Origin: a virus
Reading direction: 5' to 3' (one strand)
IMG/VR virus record: IMGVR_UViG_3300044846_000885
Coordinates: 1-37,014 of that record
Length of the DNA stretch: 37,014 nt
Positions 14,450 to 21,978 of the stretch are shown here, one piece after another. Made by a program: the position numbers and the translations under genes. How positions within the stretch are numbered: position 1 is the first letter of the stretch; each line of letters begins with the position of its first letter. A model generated the notes under the pieces. It worked only from the letters and a program-made list of their open reading frames with translations. It did not search any database and was not told where the DNA came from.

Positions 14450-14992
14450 ATGAGAAAGAAAGAGCAAACAGAAAGTTTCGAGGATGCCATTCCGAAGCCT
14501 CAAAACATCTACATTAAGTTGTGGAGGGCAAAACACGAAATCGGAAAAATCGTTAAAGGAAACGACAATCCGTTTTTTAAGAGCAAATACGCGGATTTAA
14601 ACACCATTTTAGAAGCGTGTGAGCCAATCCTACTAAAATACGATTTAATCCTGTTACAGCCAGTTAAAGGTAACTGCGTTCACACTTGGGTAATCGATAT
14701 TGATAGCGGCGACAGGATAGAAAGTTATTTAGACCTACCGAATATTGTAGACCCTCAAAAAATGATTGCCGCCGTGACTTACTATCGCCGTGCATCACTA
14801 CAAAGTTTATTAAGCCTTCAAGCTGTTGACGACGACGGAAACACGGCGAAGGAAGGTAGCAAGCCGACATTGTCAAATGAACGCTTCCAAAACGCCATTA
14901 AAGCGATTAACGAAGGTAAATATGACATTAAGGTACTACGCGAGAAATACCACATTACACCCGAACAACACGAAATACTTTTGGACTTATGA
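14450..14992 (+). CDS. erf: ERF-family single-strand annealing protein
   Basis: A 180-residue protein. Residues ~18-125 carry the ERF core: IYIKLWRAKHEIGKIVKG, NPFFKSKYADLNTILEACEPILLKYDLIL, and QKMIAAVTYYRRASLQSLLSLQAVDDDGN, the last being the most conserved motif of P22 Erf-like recombinases. These proteins bind single-stranded DNA and anneal complementary strands. The short C-terminal part is variable. It has its own promoter and overlaps the exonuclease gene by 4 bases, a classic exonuclease-annealase pair. Confidence 0.88.
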   Translation: MRKKEQTESFEDAIPKPQNIYIKLWRAKHEIGKIVKGNDNPFFKSKYADLNTILEACEPILLKYDLILLQPVKGNCVHTWVIDIDSGDRIESYLDLPNIVDPQKMIAAVTYYRRASLQSLLSLQAVDDDGNTAKEGSKPTLSNERFQNAIKAINEGKYDIKVLREKYHITPEQHEILLDL

Positions 14993-15657
14993 AAATTAGA
15001 TGCTCATCAATAGGTAAGATAATGACTAACCCCCGAACAAAAGGGGAATGTCTTTCAGCAACTGCAAGAACGCACGTACAAGAACGTTTTTTAGAAATAG
15101 AATACGGTATTTATAAAGAGTTTTGGAGTCGATACACGGACAAAGGTAACCAAGTAGAAGACGAAGCGATTTTAATGGCTGAATCATTGTTCGACGGGAT
15201 GTTCTTAGAGAAAAACGAACTCAAATTTACCAACGATTATCTAACAGGAGTTCCCGACGTGATTACGGACGATTTCATAATCGATGTCAAGTCGAGTTAC
15301 AACGCGCATACGTTTCCGTTTTTCGAGACCGAACTACCGAATAAGGATTATTTTTACCAAATGCAAGGTTACATGGCGCTAACCGAAAAGACGGACGTAT
15401 ATGTAATTTATTGTTTAATTAATACACCCGAAGATATTGTACTGGATGAAATACGAAGAGAAAGTTGGAAGCGAAAGGAAATTTCGATTAGCGAAGAGGT
15501 TGAAGAGTATGTGCGTTCTATTCATACTTTCGATAATATACCGAGGGATAAACGAATAAAGGTCTTTCACGTTGAACGAAACGACGGCGTAATCGAATCT
15601 ATTTACCAACGAGTAGACGAATGCCGAAAGTATTACGAAACACTTAAAGAGAAATGA
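14989..15657 (+). CDS. YqaJ/lambda-exonuclease-like PD-(D/E)xK nuclease
   Basis: A 222-residue protein with the ordered motifs of the YqaJ viral recombinase/Cas4-like superfamily: CSSIGKIM at the start, KGNQVEDEAI (E57/E59), GVPDVI (D90), IIDVKSS (D99-x-K101) and YFYQMQGYM (Q124, Y128). The active site binds Mg2+ and degrades one DNA strand to supply single strands for the ERF protein. It lacks the four Cys of Cas4. Coupled to ERF by a 4-base overlap. Family sure. Confidence 0.87.
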   Translation: MKIRCSSIGKIMTNPRTKGECLSATARTHVQERFLEIEYGIYKEFWSRYTDKGNQVEDEAILMAESLFDGMFLEKNELKFTNDYLTGVPDVITDDFIIDVKSSYNAHTFPFFETELPNKDYFYQMQGYMALTEKTDVYVIYCLINTPEDIVLDEIRRESWKRKEISISEEVEEYVRSIHTFDNIPRDKRIKVFHVERNDGVIESIYQRVDECRKYYETLKEK

Positions 15658-15797
15658 AAACAGTATTAAGGTGGTTTAAAATTAGTTGCCCGAAATGCAA
15701 GAAAGGCAAACTAACACAAGCTGGGGTGCATCATTGTTGGGGTGGTGGAGAGTTAAATGTTTATAGCTGTGATAATTGCAAAAGTCAGTTTATTTAA
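15654..15797 (+). CDS. Zinc-ribbon protein, 47 aa
   Basis: A 47-codon frame coupled by ATGA to the exonuclease stop. It has CPKC (12-15) and CDNC (39-42), plus HHC near 26-28, a classic zinc ribbon with two CxxC knuckles. Too small for more than a binding role (DNA or protein). The Cys pattern makes it clearly a real gene. Confidence 0.65.
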   Translation: MKTVLRWFKISCPKCKKGKLTQAGVHHCWGGGELNVYSCDNCKSQFI

Positions 15798-15857
15798 AAT
15801 GGCGTATGACTATCATATAAGCGAAACAAAATAACGTATAACTTAAAAACAATAAAT

Positions 15858-16076
15858 ATGAATTTACAAGAATTAATTGGCTTAAAGGTAATAGCCGTAT
15901 TTGATAATGAAGAAATCGAAGGTGAAGTAATTGATGTAGTGGTTAATGATTACTATTTCTTTGAAAAAAACGAACCAATACAGATTTACGTTAATATTCT
16001 ACCTGACCACGACGTAGAAGACGAAGAAATGTGTAGCGGAATACCTTTAAATTGTATATACTATAAACACAAATAA
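15858..16076 (+). CDS. Hypothetical acidic protein, 72 aa
   Basis: A very acidic small protein (MNLQELIGLKVIAVFDNEEIEGEVIDVVVNDYYFF...), predicted as a small beta barrel: the pattern G-KV-A-F--EEIEGEV-DV resembles SH3- or Sm-like strands. No family assigned. The 60-base gap upstream has only an 11-codon frame and no clear promoter. Confidence 0.6.
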   Translation: MNLQELIGLKVIAVFDNEEIEGEVIDVVVNDYYFFEKNEPIQIYVNILPDHDVEDEEMCSGIPLNCIYYKHK

Positions 16077-16077
16077 A

Positions 16078-16389
16078 ATGAGTACAAAAGTAAACGGACG
16101 CGTTCACACGATAGGAGCGCCACAACAGAAAAGCGAGAAGCTAACAATCCAAGAAGTTTGGGTGGAAACAACGGACGGTAAATTTAGCGAAGTGCTACCC
16201 ATTCAATTCGTGAACGACAAAAGAGAGCTAATTCAGAATCTAAAAGTAGGTGACGAAGTAGAAGTGGGAATTAATATTCGAGGGCGCGTATGGAATGATA
16301 AATGCTTTGTAAGTCTAAACGGTTGGACTATTGCGTTAAAGGCAGTACAAGTAATCCAAGAACCTAAAAACGATGATTTTCCGTTCTGA
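16078..16389 (+). CDS. DUF3127 family OB-fold, ssDNA-binding-like protein
   Basis: A 103-residue protein matching the DUF3127 pattern common in Bacteroidota and their phages: VWVETTDGKFSEVLPIQFVNDKRELIQNLKVGDEVEVGINIRGRVWNDKCFVSLNGWTIAL. The core (about 22-88) is an OB fold related to single-strand-binding proteins. Beside ERF, exonuclease and NinG, it probably coats single strands in replication and recombination. The C-terminus ends in an acidic NDDFPF tip like that of SSB proteins, which docks partners. Family fairly sure. Confidence 0.82.
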   Translation: MSTKVNGRVHTIGAPQQKSEKLTIQEVWVETTDGKFSEVLPIQFVNDKRELIQNLKVGDEVEVGINIRGRVWNDKCFVSLNGWTIALKAVQVIQEPKNDDFPF

Positions 16390-16588
16390 TATGTTTATTA
16401 ACGACGATAAATTACGCAAAGAGTTAGTTCGAATCATGCTAACGAAAACACGTAACCAAATAGTCAACGAAATAAAAGCAACGGGTAACAAGTTCCATCA
16501 GTACAATATCGACAGATTCGTACAAGGAAAGCCCGTAAGCATTGAAACGTTGAAAAAATTAGATAACTACGTGAATAAAAACCAATAA
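16382..16588 (+). CDS. Small helix-turn-helix-like protein
   Basis: The frame is open from an ATG at 16373 (71 residues); I mark a nearby start because the first residues lie inside the SSB-like gene, and the ATG at 16391 (MFINDDKLRKELVRIML) is also likely. The helical plan KELVRIMLTKTRNQIVNEIKATGNKFHQYNIDRFVQGKPVSIETLKKLDNYV resembles Cro/XRE-like regulators, with recognition helix around FHQYNIDRFVQGK. It is the last gene before a strong terminator. A DNA-binding regulator is likely, perhaps of the palindrome at 9431; this is inference. Confidence 0.5.
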   Translation, partial: RSDMFINDDKLRKELVRIMLTKTRNQIVNEIKATGNKFHQYNIDRFVQGKPVSIETLKKLDNYVNKNQ

Positions 16589-16600
16589 CTAAACTAACTT

Positions 16601-16634
16601 ACCCTCGTCTAAACAGCGGGGGTTTGTTTTTTTT
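16601..16634 (+). terminator. Intrinsic terminator ending the replication/recombination unit
   Basis: ACCCTCG (16601-16607) pairs with CGGGGGT (16617-16623), 7 pairs with one G-U, loop of 9, followed by TTG and eight T. It separates the DNA-metabolism genes from the sigma factor gene. Confidence 0.88.
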
Positions 16635-16636
16635 AA

Positions 16637-16644
16637 TATATTTA
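16637..16644 (+). promoter_or_regulatory. Weak promoter candidate before the sigma factor gene
   Basis: TATATTTA (16637-16644), one base from TAnnTTTG, 8 bases before the ATG at 16652. No TTTG at the right distance upstream. A promoter is expected here because of the terminator just before; the transcript would be nearly leaderless. Confidence 0.35.
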
Positions 16645-16651
16645 CACGCCA

Positions 16652-17182
16652 ATGCAATGGATTAACGTACTATCAAAGCATCACAAGGAATGGATTAACA
16701 TTGTCCGTTCGTTTGGAGAGTGTCCTTTAGCTGAAGACATTGTACAGGAAATGTACCTTCGCATTCACGACGCCAATTCGGGTGAAAAAGCGGTAATAAA
16801 CGACGAGCCGAACCGCGCTTTCGTGTGGGTAATTCTCAAAAATACGTTCATAACTTACGAGAAAGAGAAAACCAGGATTCAAAAGGTTTCGATTGACGAA
16901 CTTAACTACCTTTGCATCGAGGAAAGCGAACCACAAAAACACGAAGCGATTAGTAAAATAGACCAAAAGCTACAAAACGAGTTATCTAAATGGCATACTT
17001 ACGACCGTGAACTATTCAAAGTGCATACCTTAAAGGGTAAATCAATGCGTGAAATAAGCAACGGTGCGAACATAAGCCTATCGAGTATATTTAACACGCT
17101 TAAAAACTGCAAAACACGGCTTAAACAAAAGATAGGAGAGGATTATTTAGACTATAAAAACCAAGAATATGAGAGGATTTAA
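16652..17182 (+). CDS. Phage RNA polymerase sigma factor (ECF-like)
   Basis: A 176-residue protein with the two conserved regions of small sigma-70 factors: region 2 at about 12-60 (CPLAEDIVQEMYLRIHDAN, then RAFVWVILKNTFITYEKEK) and region 4 at about 115-160 (DRELFKVHTLKGKSMREISNGANISLSSIFNTLKNCKTRLKQKI), the second containing the -35-type helix-turn-helix. Sitting alone between a terminator and the packaging genes, it is the natural candidate to redirect host RNA polymerase to late promoters. No late consensus could be fixed by eye. Family fairly sure. Confidence 0.78.
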   Translation: MQWINVLSKHHKEWINIVRSFGECPLAEDIVQEMYLRIHDANSGEKAVINDEPNRAFVWVILKNTFITYEKEKTRIQKVSIDELNYLCIEESEPQKHEAISKIDQKLQNELSKWHTYDRELFKVHTLKGKSMREISNGANISLSSIFNTLKNCKTRLKQKIGEDYLDYKNQEYERI

Positions 17183-17360
17183 AGAGATATTTAAAGCAAC
17201 TGAACAAAAACTTGTTGAGCAAAAGGAACAGTTGGAAGAGCTTGATAGGTTAAATGAATATTTAACAAAAGAAAATACAAAACTAATTAAAGAAAACAAG
17301 CAACTGCGTGATGACCTTTGCGAGTTATCGCGTGAGTACACGAAAAAGAATAAGAGATGA
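17169..17360 (+). CDS. Coiled-coil protein, 63 aa
   Basis: Almost entirely one heptad coiled coil (FKATEQKLVEQKEQLEELDRLNEYLTKENTKLIKENKQLRDDL), with Leu/Asn at a and d positions. It overlaps the sigma gene by 14 bases and the next gene by 4. Function unknown; a partner of the sigma factor or an assembly protein is possible from position only. Confidence 0.6.
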   Translation: MRGFKEIFKATEQKLVEQKEQLEELDRLNEYLTKENTKLIKENKQLRDDLCELSREYTKKNKR

Positions 17361-17800
17361 CCGAATTTAAACAAAAGAGAAAAAGACGCACTAAAAAAGA
17401 AATGGAGTTAGTACGTTCAACTAATGAGAGCGTAGGATTAGGAGACACCGTAGAAAAAGTTTTAGAAGCGACAGGAATAGCAAAGGTTGCCAAATGGATA
17501 TTAGGCGAAGACTGCGGTTGTGATAAGCGAAAGGAAGCGTTGAATAAGTTATTCACTTACAAGCGTAAGATTGAATGTCTACAAGAAGGCGAATACTTAT
17601 TCCTAAAGGACTTTTTTACATTCAACAAATCAAGGTTAAAACCAACAGAGCAAAGTTCACTATTAAGAATCTACAACAGGGTATTTAACCAACGCCAAGA
17701 ACCGAGTTCGTGTGCGGATTGTTGGAAAAGGATATTAAACGACCTACAAAAGATAGTAAATGAATACGAACAAGAACATCAAGACGTTAGCGGAACGTAA
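17357..17800 (+). CDS. Hypothetical protein, 147 aa, Cys-pair motifs
   Basis: Starts with a very basic segment (FKQKRKRRTKKEM), then DTVEKVLEATGIAKVAKWILGEDCGCDKRKEALNKLF and a helical C-terminal part with SSCADCWKRI. The CGC and CxxC motifs could bind a metal or act in redox. I know the GEDCGCDKRK-type motif from other Bacteroidota phages, but no function. It lies just before the methyltransferase and terminase genes. Confidence 0.65.
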   Translation: MTEFKQKRKRRTKKEMELVRSTNESVGLGDTVEKVLEATGIAKVAKWILGEDCGCDKRKEALNKLFTYKRKIECLQEGEYLFLKDFFTFNKSRLKPTEQSSLLRIYNRVFNQRQEPSSCADCWKRILNDLQKIVNEYEQEHQDVSGT

Positions 17801-17894
17801 AAAGGAACGTGCCGAAAGACGAACCAAAAGATTACAAGGAACAAAGACCAAAGTAAAAGTAGACCCCTTTACAAGACTTAACCCCGAAGAATGA
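17760..17894 (+). CDS. Small very basic protein, 44 aa
   Basis: A 44-codon frame (MNTNKNIKTLAERKKERAERRTKRLQG...) with about one third Lys or Arg and a proline-containing end. It starts within the previous gene and its stop overlaps the next start (ATGA, 17891-17894). It fills a 90-base gap. Probably nucleic-acid binding by charge; function unknown. Confidence 0.5.
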   Translation: MNTNKNIKTLAERKKERAERRTKRLQGTKTKVKVDPFTRLNPEE

Positions 17895-18106
17895 ACTTAG
17901 AAGACCAACTCGAAGAAATGTTAGACCGCGTAATAGGTCAGTTTGATAACTACGCATTCTTTGTAGGTAGGTACTATAAAGACCAAATGGAAGGGATTAC
18001 CGAGTATTGTGGGTATCCTGTTTTCCTGGTTCTACTCATCGAAGAAAAAGACGATACTATTTACTTTGCACCTATTGATAACTTCTACATTCAATCAATG
18101 AACTAA
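17891..18106 (+). CDS. Hypothetical protein, 71 aa
   Basis: An acidic alpha/beta protein (MNLEDQLEEMLDRVIGQFDNYAFFVGRYYKDQMEG...), coupled to the small basic gene upstream and 1 base from the methyltransferase gene. No family recognised. Opposite charges of the two adjacent small proteins could mean they bind each other, a guess only. Confidence 0.6.
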   Translation: MNLEDQLEEMLDRVIGQFDNYAFFVGRYYKDQMEGITEYCGYPVFLVLLIEEKDDTIYFAPIDNFYIQSMN

Positions 18107-18107
18107 T

Positions 18108-19256
18108 ATGCAAGTAGTAAAAATAACACAAGTAAAACCTAATCCGAAAAACCCAAGGATAATAAAAGACGGAAAGTTTAAGAAGTTAGTACAATCTATT
18201 CAAGACTTCCCTGATATGTTGAATAAACGCCCGTTAGTTGTGTTTACTGATGTGGATAATAAATACATTGTGTTGGGTGGTAATATGCGTTTAAAAGCGT
18301 GCAAAGAGATAGGATTAAAAGAAATACCTATTATAGTAGCAGACGAATGGACGGAGGAACAAAAAAACGAATTCTTAATTAAAGATAACGTTGGCTTTGG
18401 AGAATGGGATTGGGATAGTTTAGCGAATGAATGGGACACCGAAAAATTAGAGGATTGGGGGCTTGATTTACCGATTGATTTAACAGTTGAAGAACTCGAA
18501 GCCGAAGAGGATGATTACGAAATACCTAACGAGATAAACACGGACATAATAATAGGAGACTTATTTGAAATAGGAGAACATCGTTTACTTTGTGGAGATA
18601 GTACGGATAGCGATTTAATAGAAAAACTATTAAACGGTAGCAAACCAGAGTTATTATTGACAGACCCTCCCTATGGAATTGATTATGGTGGAATGTTAAA
18701 AGGAAAAGGAGACGGTAAAGGTGGTGCAGATAAAAATGGATGGAAATCTTATGACGCACCTGATTGGGATAAATCAAAACCTGAAAGCGGAGTATTGCAA
18801 TATCTTTGTCAAATAACGGACAATCAAATAATATGGGGTGGAAATTATTTTACAGATGATTTACCTCCTACAATGGGATGGCTTATTTGGGATAAAGGAC
18901 AAAGAGGATTCAGTTTAGCAGATGGAGAGATGGCTTGGACTTCTTTTAACAATGCTCTAAGGATAAAAGAATACGCAAGAGCAAAAGCAAACCGAGAGGA
19001 AAAAAATCACCCAACACAAAAGCCCATTGAAATAATGAGCTGGTGTTTTGAATATGCGGATAGACATTCTAAAAAAGAAATCAAATTAGTTTTAGATGCT
19101 TATTTAGGTTCAGGTTCAACAATGGTAGCATCACACCAACTTAAACGCAAATGTTACGGTATGGAATTAGACCCGAAGTATTGCCAAGTAATAATTGACC
19201 GAATGAGAAAACTTGACCCGAGTTTAGTGATTAAGAAGAACGGAGTTACAATGTAA
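18108..19256 (+). CDS. ParB-domain / beta-class N4- or N6-DNA methyltransferase
   Basis: A 382-residue fusion. Residues ~1-110 are a ParB/Srx-like domain (PNPKNPR, VLGGNMRLKACKEIGLKEIPIIV, FLIKDNVGFGEWDWD). Residues ~145-370 are an amino-methyltransferase with TDPPYG (185-190) before the target domain and the SAM-binding VLDAYLGSGSTM (about 328-339) at the C-terminus, i.e. the beta order. DPPY fits adenine-N6 or cytosine-N4 methylation. The target site is unknown; GATC is absent from the phage, so that site need not be its target. Such enzymes protect phage DNA or mark it for packaging; it lies directly before the terminase genes. Confidence 0.88.
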   Translation: MQVVKITQVKPNPKNPRIIKDGKFKKLVQSIQDFPDMLNKRPLVVFTDVDNKYIVLGGNMRLKACKEIGLKEIPIIVADEWTEEQKNEFLIKDNVGFGEWDWDSLANEWDTEKLEDWGLDLPIDLTVEELEAEEDDYEIPNEINTDIIIGDLFEIGEHRLLCGDSTDSDLIEKLLNGSKPELLLTDPPYGIDYGGMLKGKGDGKGGADKNGWKSYDAPDWDKSKPESGVLQYLCQITDNQIIWGGNYFTDDLPPTMGWLIWDKGQRGFSLADGEMAWTSFNNALRIKEYARAKANREEKNHPTQKPIEIMSWCFEYADRHSKKEIKLVLDAYLGSGSTMVASHQLKRKCYGMELDPKYCQVIIDRMRKLDPSLVIKKNGVTM

Positions 19257-19266
19257 ATACAGAGTT

Positions 19267-19602
19267 ATGGAAGGAAGAAACGGTGGAACATTAAAACCAT
19301 TTGAAAAAGGCGAAAGCGGAAACCCAAACGGACGACCAAAGGGAAGTAAGAACAGAAGCACCATAGCGAAGAAATGGTTAGAAACTAATCAAACTGCAAA
19401 GAACCCAATAAGCGGACAGGATGAAACGTTAACACAAGAAGATATGATGACGTTGGCTTTAATTAAACGAGCGCGTGAAGGTGACGTTGCCGCATATAAA
19501 GCGTTAATGGATAGCGGTTACGGAATGCCTACTCAACAGATTGAAACAACTGAATTAAGAAAGAACCTTCCCGACTGGATGAATGAAGAACTTGAAGAGT
19601 AA
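19267..19602 (+). CDS. Small terminase subunit-like (DUF5681) protein
   Basis: A 111-residue protein beginning with the DUF5681 signature: FEKGESGNPNGRPKGSKNRS, a basic DNA-binding segment. The helical remainder (ALIKRAREGDVAAYKALMDSGYGMP) is typical of genes beside the large terminase. It should recognise phage DNA for packaging. It overlaps the large subunit gene by 20 bases. The start has the AGAGTT-ATG context. Confidence 0.75.
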   Translation: MEGRNGGTLKPFEKGESGNPNGRPKGSKNRSTIAKKWLETNQTAKNPISGQDETLTQEDMMTLALIKRAREGDVAAYKALMDSGYGMPTQQIETTELRKNLPDWMNEELEE

Positions 19603-20731
19603 TCCGAATTACACCTATCTAAAATCAAAGGTTGCAAAACAACGAATTACGCTTTTACAAGGCGGTACACGTTCGGGGAAGACATACGCGACCATTTACT
19701 ATTTAATTTGGCTTTGTGAAAAACACGAAGACGGAGGAATAGAAATAGACCTTTGTAGGGATACATTCGCCGCGTTAAAGGCTACCGCGTGGAAAGACTT
19801 TCGCGATGTGCTGATAAAACACGAACTATATTCCGATAAGAACCACAATAAGACCGACCATATTTACAACCTATTCGGGAACTACATAAACTACTACGGT
19901 GCTGACAACCCCGACAAGATACACGGACGGTCAAGGGATATTCTTTGGATAAACGAGGCGCATCAATTCCCCGAGGAAACAATAGACCAACTTTTCCCAC
20001 GAACACGGTATCGAATAATAGCCGACTATAACCCCGCGTTACCCCAAGAACATTGGTTAGATAAATACATAGATAAGTACCCGCCTTGTATAACGACGTA
20101 TCGAGATAATCCGCATTTAACCCGGCCGCAAGTAGAGGACATTGAAAGTAAGATAGGCAATTCGTATTGGTGGAAGGTGTACGGAACAGGTGAACGCGCA
20201 CAACCAACGGGGGCGGTATTTACTAACTGGTCATTAGGCGAATTTAAGGAGTGCGAGTTAAACGGATTCGGACAGGATTACGGATTTAGTAACGACCCGA
20301 GTACACTTATTAAGGTGTCAATCGACAGAAAGACGAAAGTAATTTACCTAAAAGAATGCTTTTACGAAAAGGGATTGAACACGGGTCAACTATTCGAGTA
20401 CAACAGACAGCACGCTTTGAATGATTTGATAGTAGGCGATTCAGCCGAACCGAGGTTAATAAGCGAACTTAAACAGCGAGGGTTAAACATTGTCGAAGCA
20501 ATTAAGGGAACTGGAAGTGTAACGGCGGGAATTAGTTTGATGTCGGAGTACCGAATATTCATAGACCCCGACAGCAAGAACATGATTAAGGAATTCAACA
20601 ACTATTCATGGCAAGAAAAGACGAACAAGACAATACCCGAGGATAAATGGAATCATTGCATCGATGCCGCACGTTATTTCGTGTACAACGCTTTGAGTAA
20701 TCCAAATAGGGGTAAGTATTTCGTAAGGTAA
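19583..20731 (+). CDS. terL: Large terminase subunit (packaging motor)
   Basis: A 382-residue PBSX-type large terminase. The ATPase half shows Walker A GGTRSGKT (27-34), Walker B ILWINEA (120-126) and the coupling segment RIIADYNP (144-151). The nuclease half begins about residue 215 with FGQDYGFSNDPSTLIKV, with acidic residues at VGDSAEPRLI and near the C-terminus CIDAARYFVYN. It translocates DNA into the prohead through the portal and cuts it. Somewhat short, but all key motifs are there. Sure. Confidence 0.93.
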   Translation: MKNLKSNPNYTYLKSKVAKQRITLLQGGTRSGKTYATIYYLIWLCEKHEDGGIEIDLCRDTFAALKATAWKDFRDVLIKHELYSDKNHNKTDHIYNLFGNYINYYGADNPDKIHGRSRDILWINEAHQFPEETIDQLFPRTRYRIIADYNPALPQEHWLDKYIDKYPPCITTYRDNPHLTRPQVEDIESKIGNSYWWKVYGTGERAQPTGAVFTNWSLGEFKECELNGFGQDYGFSNDPSTLIKVSIDRKTKVIYLKECFYEKGLNTGQLFEYNRQHALNDLIVGDSAEPRLISELKQRGLNIVEAIKGTGSVTAGISLMSEYRIFIDPDSKNMIKEFNNYSWQEKTNKTIPEDKWNHCIDAARYFVYNALSNPNRGKYFVR

Positions 20732-20774
20732 AAACGGACTAAGGTACAATTAAAGGAAATTAAGTTATAATAAT

Positions 20775-21467
20775 ATGCAGTCAAAGATTTTAATCCCAAC
20801 TTCATTAAGCGAAATTAGGTTAACTCAATACCAAGAGTTAATGAAACTGCAAAGCGAGGAAGATTCAAACGACATTGCCGCAAAGAAAATGATTTCGATG
20901 TTGTGCAAAATACGGATGTCGGAAGTTAACAACTTTAGCGCGGGTGACGTGTTTACGTTGATGGCTAAATTGGGCGACCTGTTCAAACAAGAACCCGACT
21001 TTGAACCGACGTTCTTTATTGATAAATATGAGTTCGGATTCATTCCCGATTTAGAGAATATGACCTTTGGCGAATACGTGGACGCTGAAAAGTATTTACA
21101 GGATTGGGACACGATGCATAAAGCGATGGCGGTTTTATTCAGACCAATCAAAAAAAAGAAAGGCGATAAATACGAAATAGAACCCTACCACACAAGCGCG
21201 ACGTATGCGGAAGTTATGAAAATGGCGCCGTTAAATATTGTACTGGGTGCAAGTTTTTTTTTGCGCAATTTAAGCGAGGCATTGTTGAACGTTACGATGG
21301 ACTTTTTACAGGAGGAACTCAAGACGATGGACTTGACCACAGCGCAGAAAGCAACTTTGCCAATCGATGGGGATGGTATGCTTCAATTTATACGCTCTGC
21401 AAAGGCGACGTTAGACGAATGGACGCAGTTACCGCATTATCGGTGCATCAGTGCCTTACTTACTTAA
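20775..21467 (+). CDS. Tail assembly chaperone, zero-frame product
   Basis: A 230-residue protein beginning MQSKILIPTSLSEIRLTQYQEL, with a helical middle (FGEYVDAEKYLQDWDTMHKAMAVLFRP). This is the Bacteroidota-phage equivalent of lambda gpG, as judged by family pattern, by the place at the head of the tail genes and by the frameshift signal near its end. After the T-run at codon ~160 the zero frame goes on with LRNLSEALLNVTMDFLQEEL to the stop at 21467. The start has AAGTTAT 8 bases upstream. It helps fold and load the tape measure protein and is not in the virion. Confidence 0.72.
   Translation: MQSKILIPTSLSEIRLTQYQELMKLQSEEDSNDIAAKKMISMLCKIRMSEVNNFSAGDVFTLMAKLGDLFKQEPDFEPTFFIDKYEFGFIPDLENMTFGEYVDAEKYLQDWDTMHKAMAVLFRPIKKKKGDKYEIEPYHTSATYAEVMKMAPLNIVLGASFFLRNLSEALLNVTMDFLQEELKTMDLTTAQKATLPIDGDGMLQFIRSAKATLDEWTQLPHYRCISALLT
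21254..21263 (+). promoter_or_regulatory. -1 ribosomal frameshift site (nine T)
   Basis: A run of nine T then G inside the chaperone gene, read as agT TTT TTT TTG, which offers X XXY YYZ slippage (T TTT TTG). From here the -1 frame is open without a stop for 88 codons to 21526, longer than the zero frame. Confidence 0.75.
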
Positions 21468-21526
21468 TGTTTGAAAAAGAAAAGAACGACTTAGAAATAC
21501 ACATGATAAAAAGACGGAACAAATGA
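21260..21526 (+). CDS. Tail chaperone -1 frame extension (gpGT-like)
   Basis: The -1 frame after the T-run gives 88 residues with a clear domain: FANRWGWYASIYTLCKGDV, then VTALSVHQCLTYLMFEKEKNDLEIHMIKRRNK. The WGWY-SIY-L--GD and VHxCLTYLxFEKEKxxLE pattern is one I know from Bacteroidota phage tail genes. An ATG-started piece (21419-21526, 35 codons) is too short to hold the domain. The fusion product would have about 250 residues. Equivalent to the lambda G-T extension that binds the tape measure. The frame ends by overlap with the next start. Confidence 0.72.
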   Translation, partial: FAQFKRGIVERYDGLFTGGTQDDGLDHSAESNFANRWGWYASIYTLCKGDVRRMDAVTALSVHQCLTYLMFEKEKNDLEIHMIKRRNK

Positions 21527-21528
21527 AT
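21509..21528 (+). repeat. 20-bp direct repeat at a gene junction, copy 1
   Basis: AAAAGACGGAACAAATGAAT, identical to 22488-22507. Each copy contains the last codons (KRRNK-stop) of one gene and the start ATGAA of the next. Confidence 0.85.
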
Positions 21529-21978
21529 GGATACTTCTACATACTAAATACTTTAAGAACCGAAATAGAAACTATTCCGTTAGTAAACACGGTAACACAA
21601 GGAAGCCTTGACGATATCGACAACTACAAGCAATCAATCTTTCCCCTGGTTCATTTAATAGTTAACAACATTTCACCAAATGGGAACGCTCTTACGTTTA
21701 ACATTTCCATTATAGCAATGGATATTGTAGACATAAGCAAAGAGGAAACGACAGATAAGTTTTTAGGCAACGACAACGAACTCGATGTACTGAATACTCA
21801 GTTAACCGTTTTGATGCGTTTATATGAAAGCCTTCGCCGTGGTGACTTGTTCGGTGATTACGCTCAGTTAGGAAGTTCAGTAAGCATCGAACCATTTACC
21901 GAGCGATTCGAAAACTATTTAGCGGGCATGACCATGACGGTCGACATAGTTATACCTAATCAAATGAGCATCTGTTAA
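21523..21978 (+). CDS. Tail-completion/terminator-like protein (phage B)
   Basis: A 151-residue protein, the counterpart of phage A 5522-6106: MNGYFYILNTLRTEIETIPLVNTVTQGSLDDIDNYKQSIFPLVHLIV, then NDNELDVLNTQLTVLMRLYESLRRGDLFGDY and VSIEPFTERFENYLAGMTMTVDIVIPN. The pattern of a strand-rich core with LAG-MT near the end fits tail terminator proteins that cap the tail tube. It starts inside the chaperone extension stop and its stop overlaps the next start (TAATG). Role inferred. Confidence 0.62.
   Translation: MNGYFYILNTLRTEIETIPLVNTVTQGSLDDIDNYKQSIFPLVHLIVNNISPNGNALTFNISIIAMDIVDISKEETTDKFLGNDNELDVLNTQLTVLMRLYESLRRGDLFGDYAQLGSSVSIEPFTERFENYLAGMTMTVDIVIPNQMSIC

Noticed and set aside
18108-19256. 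The methyltransferase as a GATC (Dam-like) enzyme explaining the lack of GATC
   Set aside because: A phage that methylates GATC would have no need to lose the site; the loss speaks for a target elsewhere and for selection by the host.
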